Below, piece after piece: positions 53,391 to 62,764 of a DNA stretch of 64,000 nucleotides. The stretch is from Crocosphaera sp. UHCC 0190 (lineage in GTDB: Bacteria; Cyanobacteriota; Cyanobacteriia; Cyanobacteriales; Microcystaceae). Under the pieces are notes generated by a model that saw only the letters and a list, made by a program, of their open reading frames with translations, made no database searches and was not told the origin of the DNA. The stretch's first letter is position 1. Each line of letters begins with the position of its first letter. The position numbers and the translations under genes are program-made. The DNA lies in assembly GCF_034932065.1 (NCBI RefSeq), contig NZ_JAYGHP010000001.1, positions 124,001 to 188,000 of the forward strand, in the 5' to 3' direction.

Positions 53391-55481
53391 ATGACAAATT
53401 CTCTCTATATTAGCACCATTGAACCCAGAAGCGGAAAATCTCTAATCGCTTTGGGAATTATGGAACTTATCCTCAGAAAAACGACTAAAGTTGGATTTTT
53501 TCGCCCCATTATTCAAGATCCTATTGATGATCAACCAGATAAACATATTGATTTAATTCTCTCTCATTTTAAATTACCCCAAACATACCAAGATTCCTTT
53601 GGGTTATTGTATTCAGAAGTTAATAATTTGATGGGACAAGAAAAACTAGATGAGATTTTAGATAAAATTATCACTAAATATAAGAAATTAGAGAAAACTT
53701 GTGATTTTATTGTTTGTGAAAACTCTGATTATGTAGCAGAAAATGCAGCTTTTGCATTTGATCTTAATGTTGCTATTGCTAAAAACTTAGGATGCTCTTT
53801 TTTGATCTTAGGTAATGGTCATCAAAAATCCATTGAAGATATTAGTATTTCTCTCAAAATTGTAGCTGATGCTTACCGGGAAAAACACTGCAAAATTTTA
53901 GGAATTATTGTTAACAAAGTAGCTCTAAATGATGTCAAAATCTTAGAAGATAGCCTTCAAACAATTTACACTGATAATCATTATTTATTCTCAGTCATTC
54001 CCTATGATAAAAAATTAGATAGTCCCAGAGTCAGAGAAATTGCAGAACAACTAAAAGCCCAAGTTTTATATGGACATAATCGTTTAGATAATTTAGTTTT
54101 TAATTATCTCGTTGCTGCGATGCAAATGCAACACGCAATCACTCACTTAGATGACAATTATTTAGTTGTAACACCATCAGATAGAGGTGATGTTATCATT
54201 GGAACATTACAAGCTCATCAGTCTACAAATTACCCCAATTTAGCAGGTATCCTCCTAACCACTGAATGTCAATTAGAAAGTTCAATTGACCGATTAATTG
54301 GGGGACTTGCTGATCCGTTACCTATTTTGTGGGTGGATACTTACACCTATCCGACTGCTTCTCGTTTGCAAACTGTTTATAGTTCTTTAAAAGCAGGAGA
54401 TATAGAAAAGATTAATTGGAGTATTGAAATTTTTGATGAATCTGTTAATTTACCAAAATTAGAACAACTGATTAACGAGATTGAAGTTGATGGAATTACC
54501 CCGAAATTATTTACCTATAACCTAATTCAACAGGCCAAATCTAAAAAACGTCATCTTGTTTTACCCGAAGGAAAAGATCCCCGTATTTTGCAAGCGGTTG
54601 CTATTTTAACATCACGGGATATTGTAGAGATTACCTTATTAGGAGAAAAAGCAAGAATTGAACAAACGATTCAAAATAATGGGATTCAATTAGATCTTAA
54701 TAACTTAAATATTATTAATCCGCTAGAAAGTCCCCATTTAGAAGATTATACTCAGACATTATATGACCTCAGAAAACACAAAGGACTAACCTTAGAAAGT
54801 GCCAAAGATATTATGATAGATGTCTCATATTTTGGGACAATGATGGTTTATAAAGGAGATGCAGATGGCATGGTTTCAGGAGCAATTCATACCACAGGAC
54901 AAACCATTCGTCCGGCCCTACAAATTATTAAAACAAAACCAGATTACAAACTCGTTTCTTCAGTCTTTTTTATGTGTTTACCCGACAAAATTTTAGTCTA
55001 TGGAGACTGTGCAATTAATCCTAATCCTACCGCCGAACAATTAGCAGAAATTGCCATTGTTTCCGCAGAAACAGCCGAAACCTTTGGGATAATTCCCAAA
55101 ATTGCCTTACTTTCTTATTCATCAGGAGAGTCAGGAAAAGGGGAAGATGTAGAAAAAGTTAAACAAGCAACCATCATCGCTAAAAAACGCCGTCCTGACT
55201 TATTATTTGAAGGGCCAATACAATATGATGCTGCGGTAGATATGACTGTTGCAGCGCAAAAAATGCCCGATTCAAAAGTAGCAGGACAAGCAACTGTTTT
55301 CATTTTTCCTGACTTAAATACGGGAAATAATACCTATAAAGCCGTCCAAAGAGAAACGGGAGCCATTGCCATCGGCCCTATTTTACAAGGGTTAAAAAAA
55401 CCCGTCAACGATCTCAGTCGAGGTTGTACCGTTGAAGATATTATTAATACGGTTGCGATCACAGCGATTCAATCAAACTGA
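53391..55481 (+). CDS. pta: Phosphate acetyltransferase, long form with N-terminal regulatory domains
   Basis: 696 residues. N-terminal AAA-like/CobB-type region (SLYISTIEPRSGKSLIALGI), a DRTGG domain near 220-330, and the C-terminal PTA_PTB catalytic domain from about 375 (RHLVLPEGKDPRILQAVAIL, DADGMVSGAIHTT-like DADGMVSGA, SYSSGESG, VAGQATVFIFPDLNTGN). It interconverts acetyl-CoA and acetyl phosphate, with acetate kinase elsewhere. The gene starts 104 bp after the variable-protein gene and is followed by a decayed Uma2 gene. Confidence 0.95.
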   Translation: MTNSLYISTIEPRSGKSLIALGIMELILRKTTKVGFFRPIIQDPIDDQPDKHIDLILSHFKLPQTYQDSFGLLYSEVNNLMGQEKLDEILDKIITKYKKLEKTCDFIVCENSDYVAENAAFAFDLNVAIAKNLGCSFLILGNGHQKSIEDISISLKIVADAYREKHCKILGIIVNKVALNDVKILEDSLQTIYTDNHYLFSVIPYDKKLDSPRVREIAEQLKAQVLYGHNRLDNLVFNYLVAAMQMQHAITHLDDNYLVVTPSDRGDVIIGTLQAHQSTNYPNLAGILLTTECQLESSIDRLIGGLADPLPILWVDTYTYPTASRLQTVYSSLKAGDIEKINWSIEIFDESVNLPKLEQLINEIEVDGITPKLFTYNLIQQAKSKKRHLVLPEGKDPRILQAVAILTSRDIVEITLLGEKARIEQTIQNNGIQLDLNNLNIINPLESPHLEDYTQTLYDLRKHKGLTLESAKDIMIDVSYFGTMMVYKGDADGMVSGAIHTTGQTIRPALQIIKTKPDYKLVSSVFFMCLPDKILVYGDCAINPNPTAEQLAEIAIVSAETAETFGIIPKIALLSYSSGESGKGEDVEKVKQATIIAKKRRPDLLFEGPIQYDAAVDMTVAAQKMPDSKVAGQATVFIFPDLNTGNNTYKAVQRETGAIAIGPILQGLKKPVNDLSRGCTVEDIINTVAITAIQSN

Positions 55482-55540
55482 TTACATTTAAAAGTATTTT
55501 AGCTTAATTTGCTATGATTGATTTAACAATTTTAGGCGGT

Positions 55541-55570
55541 AGTAACTGATAACTGATAACTGGTAACTGA
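55541..55570. repeat. Short tandem repeat, AACTGAT-type heptamers
   Basis: Four heptamer steps AACTGAT, AACTGAT, AACTGGT, AACTGAA in a row. They run into the expected start of the broken Uma2 gene and have probably replaced its start codon. Confidence 0.8.
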
Positions 55571-56310
55571 AACGACAACCCTAGACCAGATTTCTGAAAT
55601 TACTTGTCCTCCCACCGATTTATGGAGTGAGGAACCTCCCTTGGAAAGTGACTTACATTTACAACAAATTATCTTATTATTAGCTTGTTTAGACTGGTTA
55701 TGGCAAGAAAGAACGGATTACTATGCTTCCGGTAATCTGACTATATACTACAACGAAGAACAACTGAAAAAGCGAGATTTCTGTGGCCCTGATTTTTTTG
55801 TCGTTTTAGATACTCAAAAACGTCCCCGTGAGAGTTTGGGGAGAAGGGGGTAAATATCCCAATTTAATTATCGAAATACTCTCAGATTTTACGGCAAATG
55901 TGGATAGAACCCGTAAAAAAGACCTTTATCAAAATATTTTCCGTACCCCCGATTATTTCTGGTTTGACCCGAATACCTTAGAATTTGAAGGGTTTAGTTT
56001 GACCCATGGACAATATGAAGCGATCGCACCCAATGAGCAAGGCTATCTATGGAGTAAGGAATTAGGATTATATTTAGGGGTATTAGACGGTAAATTACGC
56101 TATTTTACCAATGAAGGCCAATTAGTCCCTACCCCTCAAGAATCCGCCTTGCAGGAACGATTAGCTAAGGAACAGGAAAAATTAGCCAAAGAGGAGGAAA
56201 GACGAGCCAAAGAGCAAGAAAGACGAGCTAAAGAAGAATCACAACGACGTGAAGCTATCTTAGCTCAAAAATTGCGAGAACTGGGCATTAATCCTGATGA
56301 AATTGTCTAG
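55563..56310 (+). pseudogene. Uma2 family (DUF820) putative endonuclease, disrupted
   Basis: Two frames together give one Uma2 protein: the first (55563-~55838) reads VTETTTLDQISEITCPPTDL and on through DFCGPDFFVVLDTQKRPRES, the second (~55834-56310) GEGGKYPNLIIEILSDFTAN and DRTRKKDLYQNIF to a charged coiled-coil tail (LAKEQEKLAKEEERRAKEQE) ending LGINPDEIV. The break is near 55833-55845, where a few residues (expected WVVWGEGG) are lost. The start codon position holds CTG, adjacent to the AACTGAT repeat. Uma2 genes are abundant in cyanobacteria; this copy is probably dead. Confidence 0.82.
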
Positions 56311-56317
56311 AATTGGG

Positions 56318-57712
56318 TTAATTACCTATTTTATCTTTTTGTTCGCTGGTTTCTCCTTGTGTTTGAACTGGATCTAGGGTAATTTTAGGGATAGGTTGTT
56401 TCAGGGGTGAAATTCGTTTAGGTAATGCAGTCGGGTAATTTTGAGGGGTTTGAGTTGTACCTAACCCTTGTTGAGTTACTAATTGATATTCCACCTGATC
56501 GCTAACGACTTCAAGAACTTGGGCCGTGTAAACTTGTTGTTCCAATTGTTCCGTATAAGAGACTAAATTACTCAGTCCATTAATCAATTTACGAACATTA
56601 TCACGGAAGGAAGGATCACCTGTTAATTCTTCCACATCAGAGGTGATTTTTTGAGCATTTTCAAAAGTTGAGCGAGCCGAATCTAAGGTTTTTTGAATGC
56701 CTAAAATAACTTGTGGATCATTAATCGCTTGGGAAAAATTCTGTAAATTTTTAGAAGTTTCGGCAGCATTAGCCATCAATACTTCTAAATCCCTAGCAAT
56801 TTGTTTAATATTAACTTCATCAAGACCCGCATTAACCCGATTAACCGTTGTGCCTAAATTAATCGCTAACTTTCGCGCCTCATCACTGGTACGCTCAAGA
56901 CTATTCAAAGTATTAACAACATTACCTCTATTTTCCGCCACCAACCCATCAAGATTACTAATTAAATTAGCAGCACCGCTAATAGTGCGATTGAGATCAG
57001 TGCGATTTTCAGTGACGACTGTATTAACATTTCGCATCAATTGAGAAGCATCTTGAGCCGCTTGATCCGCACGACGAATGGCACCCGATACCCCACCAAT
57101 TTGCCCGCGAGCCGCTTTGGAAAACCGGGTTACTTCTTCGCTGAGTGTAGCAATTTTATCCCCTGCTTTTGAGACATTTTTCGCGGCTGAGCTTAAATTG
57201 CCCACAAATTCAGGGTCACTGTAGGCATTACTTAAACGGGTCAAAGCTTCAACCAATTGGGAACCTGTCTGCCCTTCAATTTGATCATTATTGCAGAGAA
57301 TTTTTTGAGCCGCAGCACAATCTTTGCTGGTAGGATCAATGGCTAAGGCCTCCTTTGACAAACTACGGGAGGGGGTAATGTCCACTGAGGCCTCGCCAAT
57401 AAGTCCAACACGGTTAATTTGAATCTTTGAACCACTGGGAATGCGTAACTCGGTCGAAGATATTTCTACCGCTACCTTGACTCCGTTACTACTCGGTTGG
57501 AGTCCAAGAATTTTCCCCACGGCCACCCCGCGATAACGAACAGGGGCCCCAATTTGTAAGCCGCTTACATCCTGAAAATCAGCGATAATTTGATAGGTTT
57601 GTTGGCCTAAGACACCCCCTCGAAGCCATATTACCAATCCCCCAAATATAATTAGTCCTAAAAGAGCAAATAGCCCGACTGAGCCTTCCTGAAGGGTTCG
57701 CATTCGTAGCAT
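56318..57712 (-). CDS. MCE-domain lipid-binding protein (MlaD/TGD2-like)
   Basis: 464 residues. One N-terminal membrane helix (GLFALLGLIIFGGLVIWL), then the MCE domain at about 36-120 (YQIIADFQDVSGLQIGAPVRYRG, VGLIGEASVDITPS), followed by a long helical region (about 150-420) rich in Asn/Ala/Leu heptads and a Pro/Gln-rich tail. Subunit of a lipid-transport ABC system like Mla or plastid TGD. The ATPase gene is the next one upstream in the transcript; the permease (MlaE/TGD1) is not in the window. Confidence 0.9.
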   Translation of the reverse strand: MLRMRTLQEGSVGLFALLGLIIFGGLVIWLRGGVLGQQTYQIIADFQDVSGLQIGAPVRYRGVAVGKILGLQPSSNGVKVAVEISSTELRIPSGSKIQINRVGLIGEASVDITPSRSLSKEALAIDPTSKDCAAAQKILCNNDQIEGQTGSQLVEALTRLSNAYSDPEFVGNLSSAAKNVSKAGDKIATLSEEVTRFSKAARGQIGGVSGAIRRADQAAQDASQLMRNVNTVVTENRTDLNRTISGAANLISNLDGLVAENRGNVVNTLNSLERTSDEARKLAINLGTTVNRVNAGLDEVNIKQIARDLEVLMANAAETSKNLQNFSQAINDPQVILGIQKTLDSARSTFENAQKITSDVEELTGDPSFRDNVRKLINGLSNLVSYTEQLEQQVYTAQVLEVVSDQVEYQLVTQQGLGTTQTPQNYPTALPKRISPLKQPIPKITLDPVQTQGETSEQKDKIGN

Positions 57713-57790
57713 GGTTGTTCCTCACACTGTCTCACAAAATGATCAAGGAATAGGTAAGATTGTTCATCTTTCATCCCCTCATACCATAGC

Positions 57791-58576
57791 TTAATCGATT
57801 ACTCGAATTGGGCCTTTGACACTGGCACTAAAGAACTGTCGCACAATAGGGTTAGGGGTAGAGTCAATCTCATGGACTGTCCCCTCCCATTGAATTTTGC
57901 CCCCGTAGAGAAAGATTACCCGATCTGCCGTGCGGCGAATGGTACTATCTTGGTGGGAAACCATCACATAGGTGTCACATCCCCCAGAGGCGTTTTGCAG
58001 ACGACGCACTAAATCTTCAATCACGGTGGACGAAATGGGGTCTAAACCCGCCGTTGGTTCGTCATAGAGGACAATTTCGGGGTTGTCTAGGGGATCTTCG
58101 GGGTTGGCAATTAAAGCGCGGGCAAAACTGACCCGTTTTCGCATCCCCCCGGACAGTTGGGAAGGATAGCGATCGCCCATTCCCTGTAATCCCACCATAG
58201 CGAGTTTAGCATCGACTAATTCCCGAACTTTGAGACGGGGTAATTTAGAATGTTCGTAGAGAAAAAAGCCCACATTTTCATCCACCGTTAAGGAGTCAAA
58301 TAGGGCAGCTTGTTGGAAAACTAAGGCAATTCGCATCGGTTGATGGCCGTCTTCAATAATGCCTTTGCGTCGTTTCCCTTTCAGGTAAATTTCGCCGCGA
58401 TCTAGGGGTAATAATCCGGCAATGAGCCTTAAAATCGTTGATTTTCCCGTACCAGATGGGCCAATAACGACCAAGGCCTCTCCACGATAAATCGTCAAAT
58501 CAATTTCATCAAGAATGACATTACCACCAAAGGACTTAGAAACGCCTCTGAGTTCAATTAAGGGTTCTTTGACCAT
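57791..58576 (-). CDS. ABC transporter ATP-binding protein (MlaF/TGD3-like)
   Basis: 261 residues. Walker A GPSGTGKS (39-46), signature LSGGMRKRVSFARAL, Walker B IVLYDEPTAGLDP and the H-loop MVSHQD. The family variant LSGGMRKR and the pairing with an MCE gene identify it as the ATPase of a phospholipid transport system. It precedes the MCE gene by 78 bp on the same strand. Energises transfer of lipids at the envelope or thylakoid. Confidence 0.93.
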   Translation of the reverse strand: MVKEPLIELRGVSKSFGGNVILDEIDLTIYRGEALVVIGPSGTGKSTILRLIAGLLPLDRGEIYLKGKRRKGIIEDGHQPMRIALVFQQAALFDSLTVDENVGFFLYEHSKLPRLKVRELVDAKLAMVGLQGMGDRYPSQLSGGMRKRVSFARALIANPEDPLDNPEIVLYDEPTAGLDPISSTVIEDLVRRLQNASGGCDTYVMVSHQDSTIRRTADRVIFLYGGKIQWEGTVHEIDSTPNPIVRQFFSASVKGPIRVID

Positions 58577-58649
58577 CTTTGCTCCAAAGGTTGCTTTTTG
58601 CTGCTCTCAGACAATATAGCAAAGGCAGATAAGCAGTTTTGTTCAAAAC

Positions 58650-59210
58650 TTAGAGACTGAGATCCCAAGGAGTGCCTTCTAAACAAGCTCCGTCTAAGGA
58701 GGCTCCTTCTAAAATAACTCGTTCAACTTGAGAGCAGAATAAATTGGCCTCACTGAAATTAGTCCCTCTGAGGATGGCACCATTGAGAATGGCTTCTTCT
58801 AAATCTGCTTGAGATAAATCAGCCCCCGATAAATTCGTATTGCTTAAATCAGCTTGTTGTAAAATCGTTCCGACTAAGGTTGCGCCCCGTAAATCGCACC
58901 CCCTTAAATCAACCCTTGTTAAGTCTAAATGGCTTAAGACTGCCCCCGCGAGAAACGCTCCCGCTAAACTGATATTGTTGCCCGCTATATCTAATAAAAT
59001 CGCTCCCCGTAAATCGGCATTACGACAGTCAGCCTCTCTTAAATCAGCCCCCGTCAGATCCGCTCCCCGTAAGTTGGCCCGTAAATTAGCACCCCGTAAA
59101 TTGGCTCCGCTTAAATCAGCACCCGATAAGTTAGCCCCAGATAAATCTATTCCCGCTAATTCTTTGATTTTGCCCTGACAAATATCCGCTAAATTGATGG
59201 TTTGATTCAT
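58650..59210 (-). CDS. Pentapeptide-repeat protein
   Basis: 186 residues from the ATG at 59210, chosen because GGAGG (59219-59223) lies eight bases upstream; a longer frame to 59255 starts inside a tandem repeat and is unlikely. Almost entirely A(D/N)LxG pentapeptides (SGANLSGADLSGANLRGANL, LRGADLTGADLREADC). No signal peptide, so cytoplasmic. It folds as a right-handed quadrilateral beta-helix; function unknown. The tandem repeat and the HD-domain gene lie directly upstream. Confidence 0.9.
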   Translation of the reverse strand: MNQTINLADICQGKIKELAGIDLSGANLSGADLSGANLRGANLRANLRGADLTGADLREADCRNADLRGAILLDIAGNNISLAGAFLAGAVLSHLDLTRVDLRGCDLRGATLVGTILQQADLSNTNLSGADLSQADLEEAILNGAILRGTNFSEANLFCSQVERVILEGASLDGACLEGTPWDLSL

Positions 59211-59233
59211 TTTTTTTGCCTCCATGTTGATTA

Positions 59234-59267
59234 AACTTCTGACTTCAAACTTCAAACTTCTGACTTC
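59234..59267. repeat. Short tandem repeat (AAACTTC / TGACTTC units)
   Basis: AAACTTC, TGACTTC, AAACTTC, AAACTTC, TGACTTC in a row. The right end reaches into the stop codon of the HD-domain gene (59266-59268), so the array borders the coding end of that gene. Confidence 0.8.
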
Positions 59268-60648
59268 ATTTTGTCGCTTCTTCTAACCAGATAGCTGGCA
59301 GTTGACTAGGCCTATCTGGTAAGGCCATTAACCCCATTTCTGTGAGACGAATAATCGTCGTTAGGGAGTCGAGTAAAGTAGGATCAAACCAACTGTCTCG
59401 ATAGTCAAGGCATTTTTCTAAGGCTTCCCCTAAACTAAGGGCCTGGCGATCGCCTCTGGGTTGGGTTAATTCTTGGAAGTGGGCAACTAACCCTAAAATT
59501 CGGGCCTCTATCATGATTTCTTCCCCTTTTAACCCATTGGGTTTGCCGCTACCATCCCAATGCTCTAATTGCTCTTTCACAATCTCTTTGATGGCATGAA
59601 GTTCGGACATGGTAGATAATAATTGGGCCCCTAAAACTGAGCGATCGCGCCAAAAAGCATAACTCGCATCGTTTAATTGCTCTGGGGTTTGTTTAAAGAC
59701 TTCTGACGGGGCTTCTGCTAATCCGATACGATAGAGTAATCCGGCCAAACGCAGTCGTCTCAGTTTTAAGGTGGGTAAGTCGATTAATTGTCCTAGGGTT
59801 TCTGCTAAGGCAGATACTTGTAAGGAGGCAATGGGATTATCTCGATCGCGCTCATCAACCCGTTGGGCCATTCTTAAAAAGGCCTGTAACTTACTCGCGG
59901 CTAAATTGCGGTTTAATCTGAGGGCCTGACCTTCTAAGTCTACCAGTTCTCTGGTTTGACGGTTAATGGTGACTAATTGTTGTTGACTGGTTTGTAAATA
60001 GGTGACAATGCGGGAGACAACCCCACTGAGATCGGTTTTTTCCTCACTAGGGGTTGTGGTAATTTGGGTTTGAATATCGGTTAATTTATCGGCTAATTCT
60101 GGGTTATAGGGACGCATTTCCTCGATTAAGATCTTGGCTGCTTTTTCCACCGGTGTGCGATCAAATGTCCAAAATCCGTAGAATTTTCGCTCTGTATCAA
60201 CTTGGGGTTGGGTATCTGCGCGATATTCTTCGGGGGAAAGTTCATGACATAGGAGCATCGCCGCATAATCTGGGGCTAAAATGATGAGATTCCATTCATG
60301 GACGAGGGGATCATCTTCCTTGAGATGAACTAAGGAAACCTGGTCTAATTTCCCTGTTTTATGACTCTCAAATCCACTATCGGCCATGGCCGCGATCGCA
60401 ATATGACGGGAACATTGGGCAATCTCATGATAGCGATCGGCTTCTTGTAAGTACCATTTTCCTCGTTGGAAGGTGACAAGCACTAAGGGATATTGTTCGG
60501 GATTTTCTGGGGTACTCTGTAAAATATGGTCTTCTAAGGCGTGACAAAGGGCAACTAGGGTGTTTTTGAAGTAAACACCGTAACTTGAGGGTAGTTGACC
60601 ATCGGGAAGGGCGGTTTTGAGTTGGTTTAGGATAGACTCAGGTAACAT
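59266..60648 (-). CDS. DICT-domain protein with degenerate HD-GYP-like region
   Basis: 460 residues. N-terminal DICT-type sensory domain at about 15-185 (VYFKNTLVALCHALEDHIL, PLVLVTFQRGKWYLQEADRY, HEWNLIILAPDYAAMLLCHEL), a helical linker, then an HD-GYP-like region at about 290-440. The usual metal ligands are missing: the HD position reads YRIG (LRLAGLLYRIGLAE) and the HxxxxDGxGYP stretch is EQLEHWDGSGKPNGLKGEEI. So it is probably not an active c-di-GMP phosphodiesterase, and may bind a nucleotide or act as a scaffold. Its stop overlaps the STRR array. Confidence 0.82.
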   Translation of the reverse strand: MLPESILNQLKTALPDGQLPSSYGVYFKNTLVALCHALEDHILQSTPENPEQYPLVLVTFQRGKWYLQEADRYHEIAQCSRHIAIAAMADSGFESHKTGKLDQVSLVHLKEDDPLVHEWNLIILAPDYAAMLLCHELSPEEYRADTQPQVDTERKFYGFWTFDRTPVEKAAKILIEEMRPYNPELADKLTDIQTQITTTPSEEKTDLSGVVSRIVTYLQTSQQQLVTINRQTRELVDLEGQALRLNRNLAASKLQAFLRMAQRVDERDRDNPIASLQVSALAETLGQLIDLPTLKLRRLRLAGLLYRIGLAEAPSEVFKQTPEQLNDASYAFWRDRSVLGAQLLSTMSELHAIKEIVKEQLEHWDGSGKPNGLKGEEIMIEARILGLVAHFQELTQPRGDRQALSLGEALEKCLDYRDSWFDPTLLDSLTTIIRLTEMGLMALPDRPSQLPAIWLEEATK

Positions 60649-60775
60649 TAGGGATTGACTAAATGGCTCTTGATAGTGGGGTTATTTTAAACTAAGCATA
60701 ACTATAGCTTATCTGATTAATCAATCAAATTGTGAATCCCGAAAATTGCTATTCTTGAGGCAGAAACTTCAAACC

Positions 60776-61051
60776 GTGAAACAATTTAACTGGAATGAGG
60801 ATAAAAACAGGCAACTTCAGCAAGAACGAGGAATTACGTTTGATGATATTATAAAATCAATGCAACAAGGCAAACTACTAGATATTATTCAACATTACAA
60901 TGCTGATAAATACCCTAATCAAAAAATCTTTATTGTTCAACTAGATAGTTATGTTTATGTTGTTCCTTTTGTAGAGACTGACTTAGAAATTTTTCTTAAA
61001 ACAATTATTCCTAGTCGTAAAATGACCAAAAAATATTTAGGAGATAATTAG
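60776..61051 (+). CDS. BrnT-like toxin of a type II toxin-antitoxin pair
   Basis: 91 residues from GTG 60776 (MKQFNWNEDKNRQLQQERGI); a TTG at 60746 would add ten. Pattern KQFNWNEDKN, then FDDIIKSMQQG and YVVPFVETDLEIFLKTIIPSRK is similar to the BrnT/DUF4258 class of ribonuclease-fold toxins. It is followed after 3 bp by the antitoxin gene. Toxicity is inferred from family and layout. Confidence 0.7.
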   Translation: MKQFNWNEDKNRQLQQERGITFDDIIKSMQQGKLLDIIQHYNADKYPNQKIFIVQLDSYVYVVPFVETDLEIFLKTIIPSRKMTKKYLGDN

Positions 61052-61054
61052 ACA

Positions 61055-61315
61055 ATGAACTCCCTAACCCCAGAAGAAAAAAATATATTAGATAGTGTTG
61101 AACAAGGTAAATGGCAAAGCGTCGATCATCTTTCTGAAGAAATTAATCGTTATCAGGATTATGCAAATCATCATATAAATCGGCAAACAATAGAAGTTAC
61201 GTTATCAGTAGAAGATGCTCAAAAAATTCAAGGGTTAGCCAATCAACTAGGTACATCTATTGTTGATTTAAGTCAAGAAATCTTGCATAGATATTTACAA
61301 GGAGAATTTCAATAA
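61055..61315 (+). CDS. Antitoxin of the BrnT-like pair
   Basis: 86 residues. N-terminal part EEKNILDSVEQGKWQSV is typical of antitoxins paired with BrnT/DUF4258 toxins in cyanobacteria; the C-terminal part HINRQTIEVTLSVEDAQKIQGL with DLSQEILHRYLQGE looks like a ribbon-helix-helix. It follows the toxin gene by three bases, so both are in one transcript. Autoregulation by the antitoxin is expected but no operator was located. Confidence 0.7.
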   Translation: MNSLTPEEKNILDSVEQGKWQSVDHLSEEINRYQDYANHHINRQTIEVTLSVEDAQKIQGLANQLGTSIVDLSQEILHRYLQGEFQ

Positions 61316-61421
61316 ATAGATTCACTAATGAATAATTAATAATTATTTATTGATAATTTTTGTTGTTTTGTAAAACCCTTGCTTAAAAAGTATACTTTAA
61401 TATAATTTATTCTCACAACAA

Positions 61422-62762
61422 ATGTTTGATAATTTAGGTGATCGCTATTGGCTAAAAAATGCCCATGTTCCTCTCTGTCTTTTGGAAAATATAACTGATT
61501 TACCTCAAACCAGAGAAGGATTATGTAATCTTGATCTAGAAATTTATCACGGTAAAATTAGACAAATTATTCAGAGTAATTCTAATTTACCAGATCGTCC
61601 TGGGGTTGATCTGAAAAAAGGGATTATTTTTCCTGGATTTATTGATCTGCATACCCATTTAGATAAGGGACATATTTGGGAGCGATCACCCAATGTATTA
61701 GGGACTTTTGACCAAGCATTAATTACTGCTAAAAAAGATGCTCAAACCTATTGGAAATCAGAAGACATTTATCAACGGATGGAATTTGGATTGAAATGTA
61801 GTTATGCTCAGGGAACTGTTGCTATTAGAACCCATTTAGATTCTTTTGGTGAACAGGCAAAAATTAGCTTTGATGTGTTTAATTCTTTACGGGAAAGATG
61901 GCAAAACAAAATTATCCTTCAAGGGGTTTGTTTAGTCGGATTAAATTATTTTTTAACAGATGAAGGCGAAGAATTAGCAAATTTTGTTGCTAATAATCAA
62001 TCAATTTTAGGGGGCGTTGCTTATATGAATCCCCAGTTAGATGAACAATTAGATCGTTTTTTTTCTTTGGCAAAAGAACGAAATTTAGAGCTAGATTTCC
62101 ATGCCGATGAGACAGGAGATCCTAATTCAATTTGTTTACAAAAAATTGCTCAAGCAGCTATCAAAAATAAATTTACAGGTAAAATTTTATGTGGTCACTG
62201 TTGTAGTTTAGCGGTTCAATCACCTGATGTTGTTGACAAAACAATTAAGTTAGTAAAAGAAGCCAATATTAATATTGTTAGCTTACCGATGTGTAATTTA
62301 TATTTACAGGATAGAAAGCCAAATCATACCCCAAGATGGCGTGGTATAACTGATGTCCATGGCTTTAAAAAACAAGGAATTTCCGTTGCTTTTGCCAGTG
62401 ATAATTGCCGAGATCCTTTTTATGGATTTGGAGATCATGATGGTTTAGAAGTGTTAAAAGAAGCGGTAAGAATTGCTCATTTAGATACTGCTTATGATGA
62501 CTGGGTTTGTAGTGTAAATAAAACCCCTGCTGAGATCATGGGATTAGACAATTTAGGAAGAATAGGTCTGGGTTTAACTGCCGATTTAGTAATTTTTAAA
62601 GCCCGTTACTTTAGTGAATTATTTTCCCGTCATCAAAGCGATCGCCTCGTTTTACGTCAAGGAAAATCCATTGATACAAACTTACCTGACTATGCTGAAT
62701 TAGATCAATTAACTATAATAAAAATTTGGGACACCGTAAGTCAAAGCGAAAGGATTAATTAA
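61422..62762 (+). CDS. Cytosine-deaminase-like amidohydrolase
   Basis: 446 residues. Metal-dependent hydrolase with H77-T-H79 ([10 protein letters not shown]), a conserved HLDSFG, then [14 protein letters not shown] and ASDNCRDPF, the expected metal and catalytic residues of the cytosine deaminase branch. It may deaminate cytosine or an analogue such as a folate-degradation or isocytosine compound. It ends two bases before the glyA start, so the two genes are probably cotranscribed. Confidence 0.87.
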   Translation: MFDNLGDRYWLKNAHVPLCLLENITDLPQTREGLCNLDLEIYHGKIRQIIQSNSNLPDRPGVDLKKGIIFPGFIDLHTHLDKGHIWERSPNVLGTFDQALITAKKDAQTYWKSEDIYQRMEFGLKCSYAQGTVAIRTHLDSFGEQAKISFDVFNSLRERWQNKIILQGVCLVGLNYFLTDEGEELANFVANNQSILGGVAYMNPQLDEQLDRFFSLAKERNLELDFHADETGDPNSICLQKIAQAAIKNKFTGKILCGHCCSLAVQSPDVVDKTIKLVKEANINIVSLPMCNLYLQDRKPNHTPRWRGITDVHGFKKQGISVAFASDNCRDPFYGFGDHDGLEVLKEAVRIAHLDTAYDDWVCSVNKTPAEIMGLDNLGRIGLGLTADLVIFKARYFSELFSRHQSDRLVLRQGKSIDTNLPDYAELDQLTIIKIWDTVSQSERIN

Positions 62763-62764
62763 CC

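Noticed and set aside
55641-55853. Independent small gene of 70 codons
   Set aside because: It is the N-terminal half of the frameshifted Uma2 gene, continued in another frame at 55834-56310.
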